Counted from the first letter of the stretch, positions 23,443 to 31,649 are shown. The stretch: 37,677 bases of DNA from Myxococcales bacterium (GCA_021778125.1 JAJYCT010000012.1:1-37677); one strand, 5' to 3'. Notes: generated from the sequence alone by a model not told the origin. Program-made: numbers and translations.

Positions 23443-23945
23443 GGCGCGCTCGAGCCGCGCATGCCTGCCGCGAAGCGCTCGAACTCTGCGGCACCTCCGT
23501 CGAAGCGGGCCGCCGGCGCGACGTAGACCAGATCGTAGACGCAGTCGTCCTTCTTCATGACGTAGAGGTCGTACTCCAGAGGGACGCCGTCGAGCTTCGC
23601 GGACATCCGCGTGTGCCTCGCCTCGCGGCCGTCGAAGGGAACCGTCTCCTCGAGGCGCACCTGCCGCGCGGTCGTGCCCATGATGAGGTGCGCCGTGAGC
23701 GACGCGAGCGGGGCGTCGCCGTCGCGCTGGTGACAGCGTACGTCGAACAGGAAGGAGCCCTGGTGCGCCTCGTCGCGATACGCCGCGTCGGCGCCCTCGA
23801 CCTCGATGCGCGACCACCCGGCCGGCACGGGGTCGAAGCGCACGGCGACCCCGTTCTTGCGCAGCACGCCGCCGTCGAACGAGGCGGAGTGCCCGCACGC
23901 GACCGCGAGCACGGCGAGCATGGCGGCGAGGGCCAGGCGGCGCAT
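23439..23945 (-). CDS. lipoprotein of unknown function, first gene of mlaE-folE operon
   Basis: A 168-residue protein with a clear lipoprotein signal (LAVLAVACGHS, Cys at residue 17). The mature part is mixed alpha/beta with two further Cys residues (VRCHQRDG and KDDCVYDL) and a conserved-looking block from EARHTRMSAKLDGV onward. I do not recognise a family. Coupling by a 4-bp overlap to the MlaE-like permease suggests envelope lipid transport or maintenance, but this is only context. TATTCC at 23955-23960 (minus) lies 9 nt before the ATG and could be a -10. The divergent cysS start is 41 bp away. Confidence 0.7.
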   Translation of the reverse strand: MRRLALAAMLAVLAVACGHSASFDGGVLRKNGVAVRFDPVPAGWSRIEVEGADAAYRDEAHQGSFLFDVRCHQRDGDAPLASLTAHLIMGTTARQVRLEETVPFDGREARHTRMSAKLDGVPLEYDLYVMKKDDCVYDLVYVAPAARFDGGAAEFERFAAGMRGSSAP

Positions 23946-23986
23946 CCCCCGGGAGGAATAGCACGCGTGTGGTAGAAGGAGGGCGT

Positions 23987-25519
23987 ATGCCTTCCGGCGC
24001 CGTTCGCCTCTACAACACCATGACTCAGCGCGTGGAGCCGCTGCAGCCCGCCGAGCCGGGCCGCGTCCGGCTGTACGTCTGCGGGCTCACGACCTACGAC
24101 CACGCCCACGCGGGCCACGCGCGCACGTTCATCGCCTTCGACGTGCTCGTGCGCTTCCTGCGCACGCGCGGGTACGAGGTGACGTTCGTCCGCAACGTCA
24201 CCGACGTCGACGACAAGATCCTCAAGCGCGCCGCGGAGCGCGGCGAGGCTCCGCTCGCGCTCTCGAAGCGCATGTCCGAGATCAACGCCGCCGAGCTGCG
24301 CGCCGTCGGTTGCCTGACGCCGGACGTGGAGCCGCGCGTGAGCGAGAGCATCCCCGAGATCGTGTCGCTCATCGCGTCGCTCGTCGACAAGGGCGCGGCC
24401 TACGTCGCCCCGACCGACAAGGGCAACGACGTGTACTTCGCCGTCCGGGCGTTCCCCGGCTACGGCAAGCTCTCGCACCGCAACCTCGATGACCTGCAGG
24501 CCGGCGCGCGCGTGGAGATCGGCGAGGTGAAGCGCGACCCGATGGACTTCGCGCTCTGGAAGGCGAGCGAAGAGGGCGGGCTCGGCTGGGACAGCCCCTG
24601 GGGGCGCGGGCGGCCGGGCTGGCACATCGAGTGCTCGGCGATGTCCGCCAAGGCGCTCTCGCCGCACATCGATCTGCACGGCGGCGGGATGGACCTCATC
24701 TTCCCGCACCACGAGAACGAGATCGCCCAGAGCGAGGCCGCCTGGGGCGAGCCGTTCTCGCGCCTCTGGGTGCACTCGGGGTTCCTGAACGTCGACGCCG
24801 AGAAGATGAGCAAGTCGCTCGGCAACTTCGTGACGATCCAGCAGATCCTCGAACGCAACGACGGCGAGGCGCTGCGGTACTTCCTGCTCGGCGCCCACTA
24901 CCGGGGCCCGGTGAACTTCGACCTCGACAAGCGTTCGGACGGGCGCGTCGTGTTCCCGGGGATCGACGAGGCGGAGCGGCGCGTCGAGTACCTGTACGTC
25001 ACGCGCGAGGCACTGGTGGCCGCCGCCGAGGGCGCGAGGCCCAACGCGGAGGGCCCGGCCAACGACGCCAAGGTCGTGCGCCACGCGTCGCAGCACGTCC
25101 TGGCGGCGCTCGACAACGACCTCAACACGTCGGTCGCGCTCAGCGTCGTCTCGGAGCTCGCGAAGGTCGGCAACGAGATCGCGATGCGCGTCGCGAAGCT
25201 CAAGAAGGATCCGGCCGCGCAGGCGGTGCAGCGCGGCCTCGCTGCGGCGGCGGTCGAGGCGCTCGACGCGTGCTGCCGGCCCATGGGCCTGATGCAGGCG
25301 ACGGCGCAGGAGTTCTTCGCGCGCACGCGCGGGCTGCGCCTGAAGCTGCGTGGCCTGGTCGAGGCCGACATCGACGCCAGGGTGAAGGCACGCATCGACG
25401 CGCGCGCCGCCAGGGACTTCGCGCGCGGCGACGCCATCCGGGCCGAGCTCGCCGCGCTCGGCGTCGAGCTGCAGGACGTGCCGGGCGGCGGCGGGACGAC
25501 CTGGCGCGTCTCGGTGTGA
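23987..25519 (+). CDS. cysS: cysteinyl-tRNA synthetase
   Basis: A 510-residue class I aminoacyl-tRNA synthetase that charges tRNA-Cys. The HIGH signature reads HAGH at 41-44 (TTYDHAHAGHARTF) and KMSKS is at 273-277. Zinc ligands Cys32, Cys216 (HIECSAMS) and His241 with the following acidic residue (HHENE) are present. The C-terminal helical and anticodon domains fill 310-510, so the gene is complete. ATG 23987 is chosen because AAGGAGGG lies just upstream, although an in-frame start exists six codons earlier. It is a single-copy-type housekeeping gene, convergent with the VOC gene. Confidence 0.97.
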   Translation: MPSGAVRLYNTMTQRVEPLQPAEPGRVRLYVCGLTTYDHAHAGHARTFIAFDVLVRFLRTRGYEVTFVRNVTDVDDKILKRAAERGEAPLALSKRMSEINAAELRAVGCLTPDVEPRVSESIPEIVSLIASLVDKGAAYVAPTDKGNDVYFAVRAFPGYGKLSHRNLDDLQAGARVEIGEVKRDPMDFALWKASEEGGLGWDSPWGRGRPGWHIECSAMSAKALSPHIDLHGGGMDLIFPHHENEIAQSEAAWGEPFSRLWVHSGFLNVDAEKMSKSLGNFVTIQQILERNDGEALRYFLLGAHYRGPVNFDLDKRSDGRVVFPGIDEAERRVEYLYVTREALVAAAEGARPNAEGPANDAKVVRHASQHVLAALDNDLNTSVALSVVSELAKVGNEIAMRVAKLKKDPAAQAVQRGLAAAAVEALDACCRPMGLMQATAQEFFARTRGLRLKLRGLVEADIDARVKARIDARAARDFARGDAIRAELAALGVELQDVPGGGGTTWRVSV

Positions 25520-25521
25520 GC

Positions 25522-25535
25522 GGCGCCCCGGCGCC
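25522..25535. terminator. GC hairpin between cysS and the VOC gene
   Basis: GGCGCC, two C bases, then GGCGCC form a perfect palindrome directly after the cysS stop and 6 bp before the convergent VOC stop. No T-tract follows. It is a weak terminator candidate. Confidence 0.3.
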
Positions 25536-25540
25536 AGGCG

Positions 25541-25939
25541 TCACCGGTCGGCGATGGGCGGGTGCCAGATGAACTGGATGCGGTTGCCCTCGGGATCGCG
25601 GGCGTAGAAGCTCCGGGCGCCGTCGCGGTGCGTGCGCGGGCGCGTATCGAGCGCGACGCCGCGCGCCTCGAGCCAGACCGCCCAGGCGTCGACGTCGTCG
25701 GGGCGCGCCATCAGCAGGCCGAAATGGTCGAGCCGGCTCTCGCGCGCGGCGTCGGCCCGCGCTTCGACCGCGTGGAGCGCGAGGTTGTCGGCCCCGCGCG
25801 TCAGATAGAGCTCACGCTCGCTCGGACGCCACTCCTCGGCATAGCCGAGCGCGTCGACGTAGAAGCGCTCCATCGCCGCCATGTCCCGTACGAGCAGCGC
25901 GACGTGCCGGATGCCTTTGGTGGGCGGGGGCGAGGCCAC
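25541..25939 (-). CDS. VOC superfamily protein (glyoxalase/dioxygenase-like)
   Basis: A 132-residue vicinal-oxygen-chelate protein with the usual two beta-alpha-beta-beta-beta modules. Putative metal ligands are His12 (IRHVALLVRD), His71 (RLDHFGLLM) and Glu122-type acid near RIQFIWHPP, with DPEGNRIQF being the standard module-2 ending. It could isomerise or cleave a small substrate, but the family is too broad for a substrate call. The GTG start at 25939 has no Shine-Dalgarno sequence, and CGCTACGCT lies 6 nt upstream. Its promoter sits in the 18-bp gap after the dnaA stop. Confidence 0.85.
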   Translation of the reverse strand: MASPPPTKGIRHVALLVRDMAAMERFYVDALGYAEEWRPSERELYLTRGADNLALHAVEARADAARESRLDHFGLLMARPDDVDAWAVWLEARGVALDTRPRTHRDGARSFYARDPEGNRIQFIWHPPIADR

Positions 25940-25945
25940 GCCCGA

Positions 25946-25954
25946 AGCGTAGCG
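25946..25954 (-). promoter_or_regulatory. candidate extended -10 of a leaderless VOC transcript
   Basis: CGCTACGCT on the minus strand ends 6 nt before the GTG at 25939, in the 18-bp gap after the dnaA stop. Spacing places transcription start at the start codon. It matches the elements at 18256-18264 and 36611-36619. Confidence 0.5.
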
Positions 25955-25957
25955 CGG

Positions 25958-27457
25958 TCAGTCGGCGGCGCCGAGCTTGCGCTCGAGCGCCTCGATGTGG
26001 GCGCGCACCTCGGGATCGCTCGATCGAAGGTGCTCGATCTTCCGGACGCCGCTGATGACGGTGGTGTGGTCGCGGTTGCCGAAGGCCCGGCCCAGCTCCG
26101 GGAAGCTGCACTTGAGCCGCTGCTTGCACAGGTACATGGCCACGTGCCGGGCGAACGCGATGCTCTTGTGCCGGTCCTTCGAGAGCAGGTCCGTCGAGCG
26201 CAGCTTGAAGTGGTGGCACACCACGCGCTGGATGTCCTCGACGCTCGCCTCGGTGGGGCGAGCCGTGGTGGTGGCGGCGATCTCCGTGCGCGCGAACGCG
26301 AGATCGATGGGGTGGCCGAGCAGTGACGCCTTCGCCGCCAGGCGGATGAGCGTGCCCTCGAGCTCGCGAACGTTGCTGCGCACCATCTGGGCGACGAACA
26401 GGCATACCTCGTCGGCGAGCTCGATGTGCTCGAGCTGCGCCTTCTTGCGCACGATCGCCACGCGCGTCTCGAGCTCGGGGGCCTGGATGTCGGCCACCAT
26501 GCCCCACTGGAAGCGCGAGACGAGCCGCTCCTCCATCTTGTCGAGCTGCTGGGGGTACTTGTCGCTCGTGACGACGATCTGCCTGCTCGCCTGGTGCAGC
26601 GCGTTGAACGCGTGAAAGAACTCCTCCTGCGTCTGTGTCTTGCCGGCGAGGAAATGGATGTCGTCGACCAGCAGCACGTCGCAGCGTTCGCGATAGCGAG
26701 CGCGGAAGTCGTTCATACGCTGGTCTTGCAGCGCCTGGACGAACTCGTTCACGAAACGCTCGGCGCTCAGGTAGACGATGCGCGCGGCCGGATGCTCCTC
26801 GCGGATGCGGTGGGCGAGGGCGTGCACGAGGTGCGTCTTGCCCAGGCCGGTGCCACCGCAGATGAACAGCGGGTTGTGCCGGCGGCCCCCGCCGCCCGCT
26901 GCCGCCATTGCGGCGGCGTGCGCGAGCTGGTTGGAGGGGCCCACCACGAAGTTGGCGAAGGTGTTCTTGGGGTTGAGCCCCTCGACGGGGGGCGCCGCCG
27001 CCGCGAGCCGGCCCGCCTCGGGGGCGACAGGGTGGACGCCCGAGGGGAGTTCCTCTCCCGGCGCCGCGGGGCGAACCGAGAGCGAGCGGGGGCGAACGGG
27101 CGCGAACGGCACCGGCCGGTTGGCCACGGGACGCTCTAGGGCGACGTCGATGCTCCAGCGCACCTGGATGCTCAGACCCGTCTGCTCGCGGAGCTGCTCG
27201 GTCATGGTAGGCAAGAAGTGATCTTCGACCCACTGCCGGACGAACTCATCGCGCGCGCGCAGGCTGAGCACGCCGTCCGTGAGCCCATCGAACTGCACGC
27301 CGGAGAACCACTGGTCGAAGCTCGCCGGGGACTTCTCCCGCGTCGAGGCCACGGCCTCTCCCCATGCCCGCTCGCCCTTGCTCACGGAAGCCCCGACCAA
27401 AGAGTGAGGCCCCGCAGGAGCTTCGAGCTCGTCTTCCCTCTGCATCCGCGCTTGCAC
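25958..27457 (-). CDS. dnaA: chromosomal replication initiator protein DnaA
   Basis: A 499-residue AAA+ ATPase that binds DnaA boxes and opens oriC. Domain I is at about 30-105 (SFDQWFSGVQF), followed by a Pro/Ala-rich linker. Walker A GGTGLGKT is at 201-208 and Walker B LLVDDIHF at 262-269. Sensor and arginine-finger segments lie around VTSDKYPQQLD and RLVSRFQWG. The C-terminal helix-turn-helix with the DnaA signature (FGNRDHTTVISGVRKIE) ends the protein. GTG 27457 is preferred over ATG 27445 because AGGGGAGGG lies just upstream of the GTG. About 30 residues precede domain I, longer than usual. The downstream neighbour is a VOC gene and not dnaN. Confidence 0.98.
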   Translation of the reverse strand: MQARMQREDELEAPAGPHSLVGASVSKGERAWGEAVASTREKSPASFDQWFSGVQFDGLTDGVLSLRARDEFVRQWVEDHFLPTMTEQLREQTGLSIQVRWSIDVALERPVANRPVPFAPVRPRSLSVRPAAPGEELPSGVHPVAPEAGRLAAAAPPVEGLNPKNTFANFVVGPSNQLAHAAAMAAAGGGGRRHNPLFICGGTGLGKTHLVHALAHRIREEHPAARIVYLSAERFVNEFVQALQDQRMNDFRARYRERCDVLLVDDIHFLAGKTQTQEEFFHAFNALHQASRQIVVTSDKYPQQLDKMEERLVSRFQWGMVADIQAPELETRVAIVRKKAQLEHIELADEVCLFVAQMVRSNVRELEGTLIRLAAKASLLGHPIDLAFARTEIAATTTARPTEASVEDIQRVVCHHFKLRSTDLLSKDRHKSIAFARHVAMYLCKQRLKCSFPELGRAFGNRDHTTVISGVRKIEHLRSSDPEVRAHIEALERKLGAAD

Positions 27458-27532
27458 CGACCCTCCCCTGAGTCAACGAAACTGAAATTCGACCTGGCTG
27501 CACCGATACCGAGCCGAGACGTGTGACGGACA

Positions 27533-27560
27533 CCACAGGTTGTCCACAGGTTGTGGATAA
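27533..27560. promoter_or_regulatory. paired DnaA boxes within an 11-bp tandem repeat
   Basis: TTGTCCACA at 27540-27548 (one mismatch) and the perfect box TTATCCACA on the minus strand at 27560-27552 point towards each other, 3 bp apart. They arise from two head-to-tail copies of CCACAGGTTGT (27533-27543 and 27544-27554). They lie 83-103 bp upstream of the dnaA start, suited to autoregulation or initiation. Confidence 0.8.
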
Positions 27561-27859
27561 CGTCCGTGGGCCGTCCGCTCTCCGTCGAGCTCGAACGTGA
27601 TCCCAAGCGACTTGGCAATAGAAGACCTCCGGCCTCCCACCGTCGATGTGTCATCGGGGGATCCGCTATCGCCGAGAGAGCCGACCACGATGGGCCGACC
27701 CCAGGGCAGGATGAGTTTCCGTCCGCTCGGGCAGGCAGGCGACACCCGTCCGACGCGAACGAGATGGAGGTACCACCGCCGCTCTGCGGACGTCCATGCC
27801 CTTCGTCCAGATTGTGCCTAAGACATCGACATCACACAATTTTATTCCTTGTAGATCCC

Positions 27860-27879
27860 CCGCGAAGAAGCGTTCGCGG
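27860..27879. repeat. inverted repeat beside the AT-rich patch
   Basis: CCGCGAA at 27860-27866 pairs with TTCGCGG at 27873-27879 across a 6-bp spacer. It starts 10 bp after the AT-rich core at 27831-27850 and could be a protein-binding site or hairpin near the unwinding region. Function is unknown. Confidence 0.4.
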
Positions 27880-28011
27880 AGGCGACAGAAGCGACCGAAA
27901 TACCGAAGTGAGCGTTATGGCTTCCGAATCTGTCCGGGGCGCACGTGCCGCACCCCGTCGGGCCAGTCTTTTGGCTTCCTCCGGGTGTCAAGACTCGACG
28001 ATCCGGCCTCT

Positions 28012-28032
28012 TTCACGTGACGGGCGCGTGAA
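28012..28032. promoter_or_regulatory. dyad TTCACG-N9-CGTGAA upstream of outer-membrane protein gene
   Basis: TTCACG at 28012-28017 is mirrored by CGTGAA at 28027-28032, and an 8-bp palindrome TCACGTGA (28013-28020) overlaps the left arm. It lies about 54 bp upstream of the -10-like TAGGGT, where a regulator could bind. No known operator was recognised. Confidence 0.35.
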
Positions 28033-28085
28033 CACACCGGGTCGACGCCCGGGGATGGCGAAAACTCGTCCCCTCGCACGGCGGC

Positions 28086-28094
28086 TGGTAGGGT
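28086..28094 (+). promoter_or_regulatory. candidate -10 of the outer-membrane protein gene
   Basis: TGGTAGGGT ends 7 nt before the GTG at 28102, and there is no Shine-Dalgarno sequence between them. This is the layout of a leaderless or near-leaderless transcript. A TAGGAT element with the same 7-nt gap precedes the glutamine synthetase-like gene. Confidence 0.45.
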
Positions 28095-28101
28095 CCGCCG
28101 C

Positions 28102-29076
28102 GTGCGCGGCTTCCCCCTCGTGCTGGCAGCCCTTCTGCTGGCCTCCCGCAGCGCCCTGGCGGACCCCATGTCGGTCTCGCCGGAGCAGGCCTACGACATG
28201 GGGGAGGTCCCCACCGCACGCGGCATGGGGATGGGCGGCGCCCTCAACGCGATCGGGGTCTCGACGCCGGGCATCTTCATGAATCCGGCGAACCTCGGGC
28301 TCGCGCGCGTCTACCACCTCGAGGCGTTCGGCGGGTACGCGCCCGAGGCGCAGCGGCAGACCTACGGCGCAGCCATCGCCGACTCCCTCGTCAACGCGCA
28401 GCACATCGCGGGGGGGCTCGGGGGCTCCTGGAACGAGATCGATCCGGACGGCCTGCACCGCGTGTGGACGGACGTGCGCGGCTCGCTGGCCATGCCGCTC
28501 GGCGACTACCTGGCCGTCGGCGTGACGGGGCGCTACCTGCACGTCGACCAGCACGTCTCGGCGGGTCCCTTCGGTCCGAGCCCGGCCTCCGACGGCACCC
28601 CCACGAGCTCGGTCTTCAACACCGGGACCTTCGACGTCGGCGCGACGGGGGTGCTGGGCGATTTTCGCCTCGGAATCGTGGGCCACAACCTCACCAATCC
28701 GGGCACGGCGCTCGCGCCGACGAACCTGGCCGGCGGCCTGGGCTACACGACGCAGATCTTCTCGATCGAAGTCGACGGCCTCGCCGACTTCACGACGTTC
28801 GGTCGGACGACCGAGCGGGTCATGGGCGGCGCGGAGCTGTTCCTCGCGGGGCACTACGCCCTCCGCGCGGGCTGGCGCTACGACACCGGGACGCAGCTCA
28901 ACACGCCGTCGCTGGGCCTCGGCTACGTCGACACGAGCTGGAGCGCGGAGATCAGCGCGCGCCACGACTGGGTCGGCGAGCACGCGTCGACGTTCGGGCT
29001 GCTGTCGCTCAAGTACTTCTACGACGCGGCCGGCGCCGCGAGCGGGCTCGGCTCGGACGAGCCCGACATGCTGTAG
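28102..29076 (+). CDS. outer-membrane beta-barrel protein (PorV/FadL-like)
   Basis: A 324-residue protein with a Sec signal peptide (cut after SALA) and a beta-barrel composition: alternating Gly and aromatic strands, many Asn/Asp turns and a C-terminal strand ending SLKYFYDAAG. The N-terminal region PTARGMGMGGALNAIGVSTPGIFMNPANLGL is the pattern shared by PorV/UPF0164 and FadL-type barrels, where a mobile N-terminal hatch fills the barrel. It may be a small hydrophobic-molecule channel or a secretion-linked porin. The GTG at 28102 is preceded by TAGGGT at 7 nt. The gene faces away from dnaA, and its end is 7 bp from the convergent dehydrogenase stop. Confidence 0.75.
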   Translation: MRGFPLVLAALLLASRSALADPMSVSPEQAYDMGEVPTARGMGMGGALNAIGVSTPGIFMNPANLGLARVYHLEAFGGYAPEAQRQTYGAAIADSLVNAQHIAGGLGGSWNEIDPDGLHRVWTDVRGSLAMPLGDYLAVGVTGRYLHVDQHVSAGPFGPSPASDGTPTSSVFNTGTFDVGATGVLGDFRLGIVGHNLTNPGTALAPTNLAGGLGYTTQIFSIEVDGLADFTTFGRTTERVMGGAELFLAGHYALRAGWRYDTGTQLNTPSLGLGYVDTSWSAEISARHDWVGEHASTFGLLSLKYFYDAAGAASGLGSDEPDML

Positions 29077-29083
29077 GACCGCG

Positions 29084-30223
29084 TCAGAGCGACGCGCGAT
29101 AGAGCGACGCGAGATCCTCGCGCGTGCATGGGCGCGGGTTGGAGCGGTGGCAGGCGTCCTCGAACGCCTTGTCCGCGAGCTTGGCCACGTCGGCCTCGGT
29201 GACGCCCTCGGCGCGCAGGCCTTCGGGCAGCCCCACGCGCGCGCGCAGGCGGCGCACGGCCTCGGCGCACGTCTTCGCCGACGGGTCGAGGAGGGCGCGC
29301 ACGCGGTCGAGGCGCTCGTGCGCGACCGCCTCGTTGAACTCGATCACGGCCGGCAGGCCCAGCGCGTTGGCCAGCCCGTGGTGCATGCCCTTCTCGCTCG
29401 ACAGCGGATGCGCGAGCGAGTGGCAGGCGCCCAGCCCCTTCTGGAACGCGACGGCGCCCATCATGGCAGCCTTCATCATCCCGCCGCGCGCGCCGAGGTC
29501 GTCGCCGTGCTCCACGGCGCGGACCAGGTGCGCCGCGCACAGCTCGAGGCCGCCGAGCGCGATCGCATCGGCCATCGGGTGATCGCCGAGCGAGACGTAC
29601 GCCTCGAGGCAGTGAGTGAGCGCGTCGAACCCCGTGGCTGCGGTGACGCGATTCGGCATCGAGCGCGTGAGCTCCGGATCGAGCAGCGCCGCGCGGGCCA
29701 GCAGGTGCGGGCTGAAGATGACCGTCTTGCGCCCCGTGGCCGCGAGCGTGACGACGCCCGAGCGGCCGACCTCGCTGCCCGTTCCCGCGGTGGTGGGAAT
29801 GGCGACGATCGGCGGCACGCCCGCCCCGATGAAGCGATCGCCCCCCGTGGCGTCGTCGTAGTCGACCAGCGGCCGGTCGTGGGTGACCGTGAGGGCGATG
29901 AGCTTCGCCGTGTCGAGCGGCGAGCCGCCGCCGACCGAGACGACGCACTGCGCGCCGTGCGCCGCGTAGGCCGCGACGCCGTCGAACACGTTCTTCTCGA
30001 CCGGATTCGGATCGACGTCGGAGTACAGCGCGGCGGCGATCCCTCCCTCCTCGAGCAGCGCGCGCACGCGCTCCGCGATGCCGACCTTCACCACGCCGGC
30101 GTCGCAGACGACCAGCGCGCGCGCTCCGCCCACGCGCTTGACGTGGTCGGCCACCGTACGCACGGCGCCGGCTCCGAAGACGATCGTGGTTGGAAACGCC
30201 CAGGTCACGAGGCCGTCGCTCAT
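29084..30223 (-). CDS. iron-containing alcohol dehydrogenase (type III)
   Basis: A 379-residue dehydrogenase. GGGSPLDTAK at 98-107 binds NAD(P). The four metal ligands occur with exact FucO-like spacing: Asp200, His204 (GFDALTHCLEAY), His268 (GACHSLAHPL) and His282 (MHHGLANA). Length is typical. Substrates of this family range from short alcohols and diols to 4-hydroxybutyrate, and none is fixed by sequence alone. It lies 18 bp downstream of the glutamine synthetase-like gene in the same direction, so it may oxidise an alcohol or amino-alcohol group linked to that pathway. A TAGGCC hexamer 7 nt before the ATG could give a second start of transcription. Confidence 0.92.
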   Translation of the reverse strand: MSDGLVTWAFPTTIVFGAGAVRTVADHVKRVGGARALVVCDAGVVKVGIAERVRALLEEGGIAAALYSDVDPNPVEKNVFDGVAAYAAHGAQCVVSVGGGSPLDTAKLIALTVTHDRPLVDYDDATGGDRFIGAGVPPIVAIPTTAGTGSEVGRSGVVTLAATGRKTVIFSPHLLARAALLDPELTRSMPNRVTAATGFDALTHCLEAYVSLGDHPMADAIALGGLELCAAHLVRAVEHGDDLGARGGMMKAAMMGAVAFQKGLGACHSLAHPLSSEKGMHHGLANALGLPAVIEFNEAVAHERLDRVRALLDPSAKTCAEAVRRLRARVGLPEGLRAEGVTEADVAKLADKAFEDACHRSNPRPCTREDLASLYRASL

Positions 30224-30241
30224 GGCCCCTGGCCTAGCACG

Positions 30242-31591
30242 TCACACCGTCTCGAAGTAGCGAGCGAGCTCCCAGTCCGAGACCGCTCGCTCGTGCTGGC
30301 GGCACTCCCAGTCGCGCGTGCCGAGGTAGTGGTCGACGAAGGGCGCGCCGAGCAGGCCGCGCGCATGCTCGCTCGTCGCGAGGCGAGAGGTGGCCTCGCG
30401 GAGCGTCCGGGGCAGCGGCGCGAGATCGCCGCGCCCCGAGGCGTCGCCCTGCACCGGCTCCGGCGGCTCGCGCTCCTGCTCGATGCCCCAGAGGCCCGCG
30501 GCCAGCACCGTCGCCATCGCGATGTACGGGTTGATGTCCGCCGCCGTCTGCCGGCACTCGAGGCGCGTGGACTTCGCGCTGCCCGGGATGGCGCGGATGG
30601 CGCACGTGCGGTTCTCGACGCCCCAGCTCGCGTTGAGCGGCGCCCACACGCCGGGCACGTATCGCTTGTAGCTGTTGACGGTGGGAGATAGGAGCGCGGT
30701 CAGCTCCGGCATCAGCGCAATCTGGCCGCCGAGGTAGTGGCGCGCGGTCTGGCTCAGGCGAGCCTCGTCCGTGGGGTCGTGGAACGCGTTCTTCCCGTCC
30801 CGCCACAGCGACTGGTGCAGGTGGCCGCTCGAGCCGGGCAGATCGTGGTTCCACTTGGCCATGAACGTCACCGCGTACCCGAGGCGCGCGGCGATCTGCT
30901 TCATGCCGACCTTGAAGAGCGCGGCGCGGTCGGCGCAGCGCAGCGCCTCGTCGTACTTGATCGCGACCTCGTAGACCCCCGGCCCCGTCTCGGTGTGCAG
31001 CCCCTCGATGGGCACGTCGAAGGCGGCCATGTCGTCCTGGATCGCGTGACAGAGGTCCGCGTGCTGCGACGAGCGCACCCACGAGTAGCCAAACATGCCC
31101 GGCGACAGCGGCACGAGGCCGCGGAAGCCCTTCGCGCGCATCGACTCCGGCGTCTCCTTGAACACGAAGAACTCGTACTCAGCGCCGAACGACGGCTCGT
31201 AGCCGAGCGCGCGCGCGTGCGCGATGACGCGACGGAGCAGGCTGCGCGGACACGCCGGGTGGGGGGCGCCGTCCTCGGTGAGGAAGTCCATCAGGAGCGC
31301 GGCGGTGTCGGGCTCCCACGGCAGGACGCGGAAGGTCGCCGGGTCGATGCGCGCGCGCGCGTCGGGGTAGCCGGTGTGCCAGCCGGTGACCTCGGCGTTG
31401 TCGTAGAGCGCGTCGCCCGAGTCCCAGCCGAACACGACGTCGCAGAAGCCGATCGGCTCCTCGATGGCGCCCCAGAACTTCTCGAGCGAGAGGTACTTGC
31501 CGCGCAGGATACCGTCGACGTCGAAGCCGCCCACCTTCACGCGCCGGATGCCGCGCTGCTCGAACGCGTCGCGCAGTTGCTTCGTGTCCAT
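30242..31591 (-). CDS. glutamine synthetase family protein (PuuA-like gamma-glutamyl-amine ligase?)
   Basis: A 449-residue member of the glutamine synthetase family that would join glutamate to an amine using ATP. Metal and substrate blocks are intact: GAEYEFFVF (paired Glu), GPGVYEVAIKYDE, SSGHLHQSLW (His), PTVNSYKRYVPGVWAP, ENRTCAIRAIP and RLECRQTAADINPYIAMA. It lacks the adenylylation Tyr region of GlnA and is closer in layout to PuuA and GlnA3/4-type enzymes acting on polyamines or ethanolamine. The amine is unknown. TAGGAT at 31599-31604 lies 7 nt upstream of the ATG. The likely operon includes the Fe-dehydrogenase. Confidence 0.88.
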   Translation of the reverse strand: MDTKQLRDAFEQRGIRRVKVGGFDVDGILRGKYLSLEKFWGAIEEPIGFCDVVFGWDSGDALYDNAEVTGWHTGYPDARARIDPATFRVLPWEPDTAALLMDFLTEDGAPHPACPRSLLRRVIAHARALGYEPSFGAEYEFFVFKETPESMRAKGFRGLVPLSPGMFGYSWVRSSQHADLCHAIQDDMAAFDVPIEGLHTETGPGVYEVAIKYDEALRCADRAALFKVGMKQIAARLGYAVTFMAKWNHDLPGSSGHLHQSLWRDGKNAFHDPTDEARLSQTARHYLGGQIALMPELTALLSPTVNSYKRYVPGVWAPLNASWGVENRTCAIRAIPGSAKSTRLECRQTAADINPYIAMATVLAAGLWGIEQEREPPEPVQGDASGRGDLAPLPRTLREATSRLATSEHARGLLGAPFVDHYLGTRDWECRQHERAVSDWELARYFETV

Positions 31592-31598
31592 GGCGCCG

Positions 31599-31607
31599 AT
31601 CCTACTT
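31599..31607 (-). promoter_or_regulatory. candidate -10 of the glutamine synthetase-like gene
   Basis: AAGTAGGAT on the minus strand ends 7 nt before the ATG at 31591, with no Shine-Dalgarno sequence. It lies in the 58-bp gap after the amidotransferase-like gene, so the downstream pair may have its own promoter. Confidence 0.45.
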
Positions 31608-31649
31608 GAGGAACGAGGCGCGCATGGGGCGGACCGCGCCCCCCCGCCT

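Larger units (their letters stand above)
27458..28101. other. 644-bp non-coding region, candidate oriC
   Basis: This is the only gene-free stretch above 300 bp. It lies between dnaA and a divergent outer-membrane protein gene. It holds paired DnaA boxes near dnaA (27540-27560), a one-mismatch box TGTGCCTAA at 27813-27821, an AT-rich core at 27831-27850 (15 of 20 bases A/T in otherwise GC-rich DNA), an inverted repeat at 27860-27879 and another at 28012-28032. No convincing gene is present: the short open frames lack start context and familiar motifs. Position, boxes and AT-rich patch fit a replication origin, but the box count is low, so it could be only the dnaA control region. Confidence 0.55.

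Noticed and set aside
27551-28282. Open frame crossing the dnaA upstream region
   Set aside because: No start context, composition changes midway, and it overlaps the signal-peptide-bearing outer-membrane protein in another frame.
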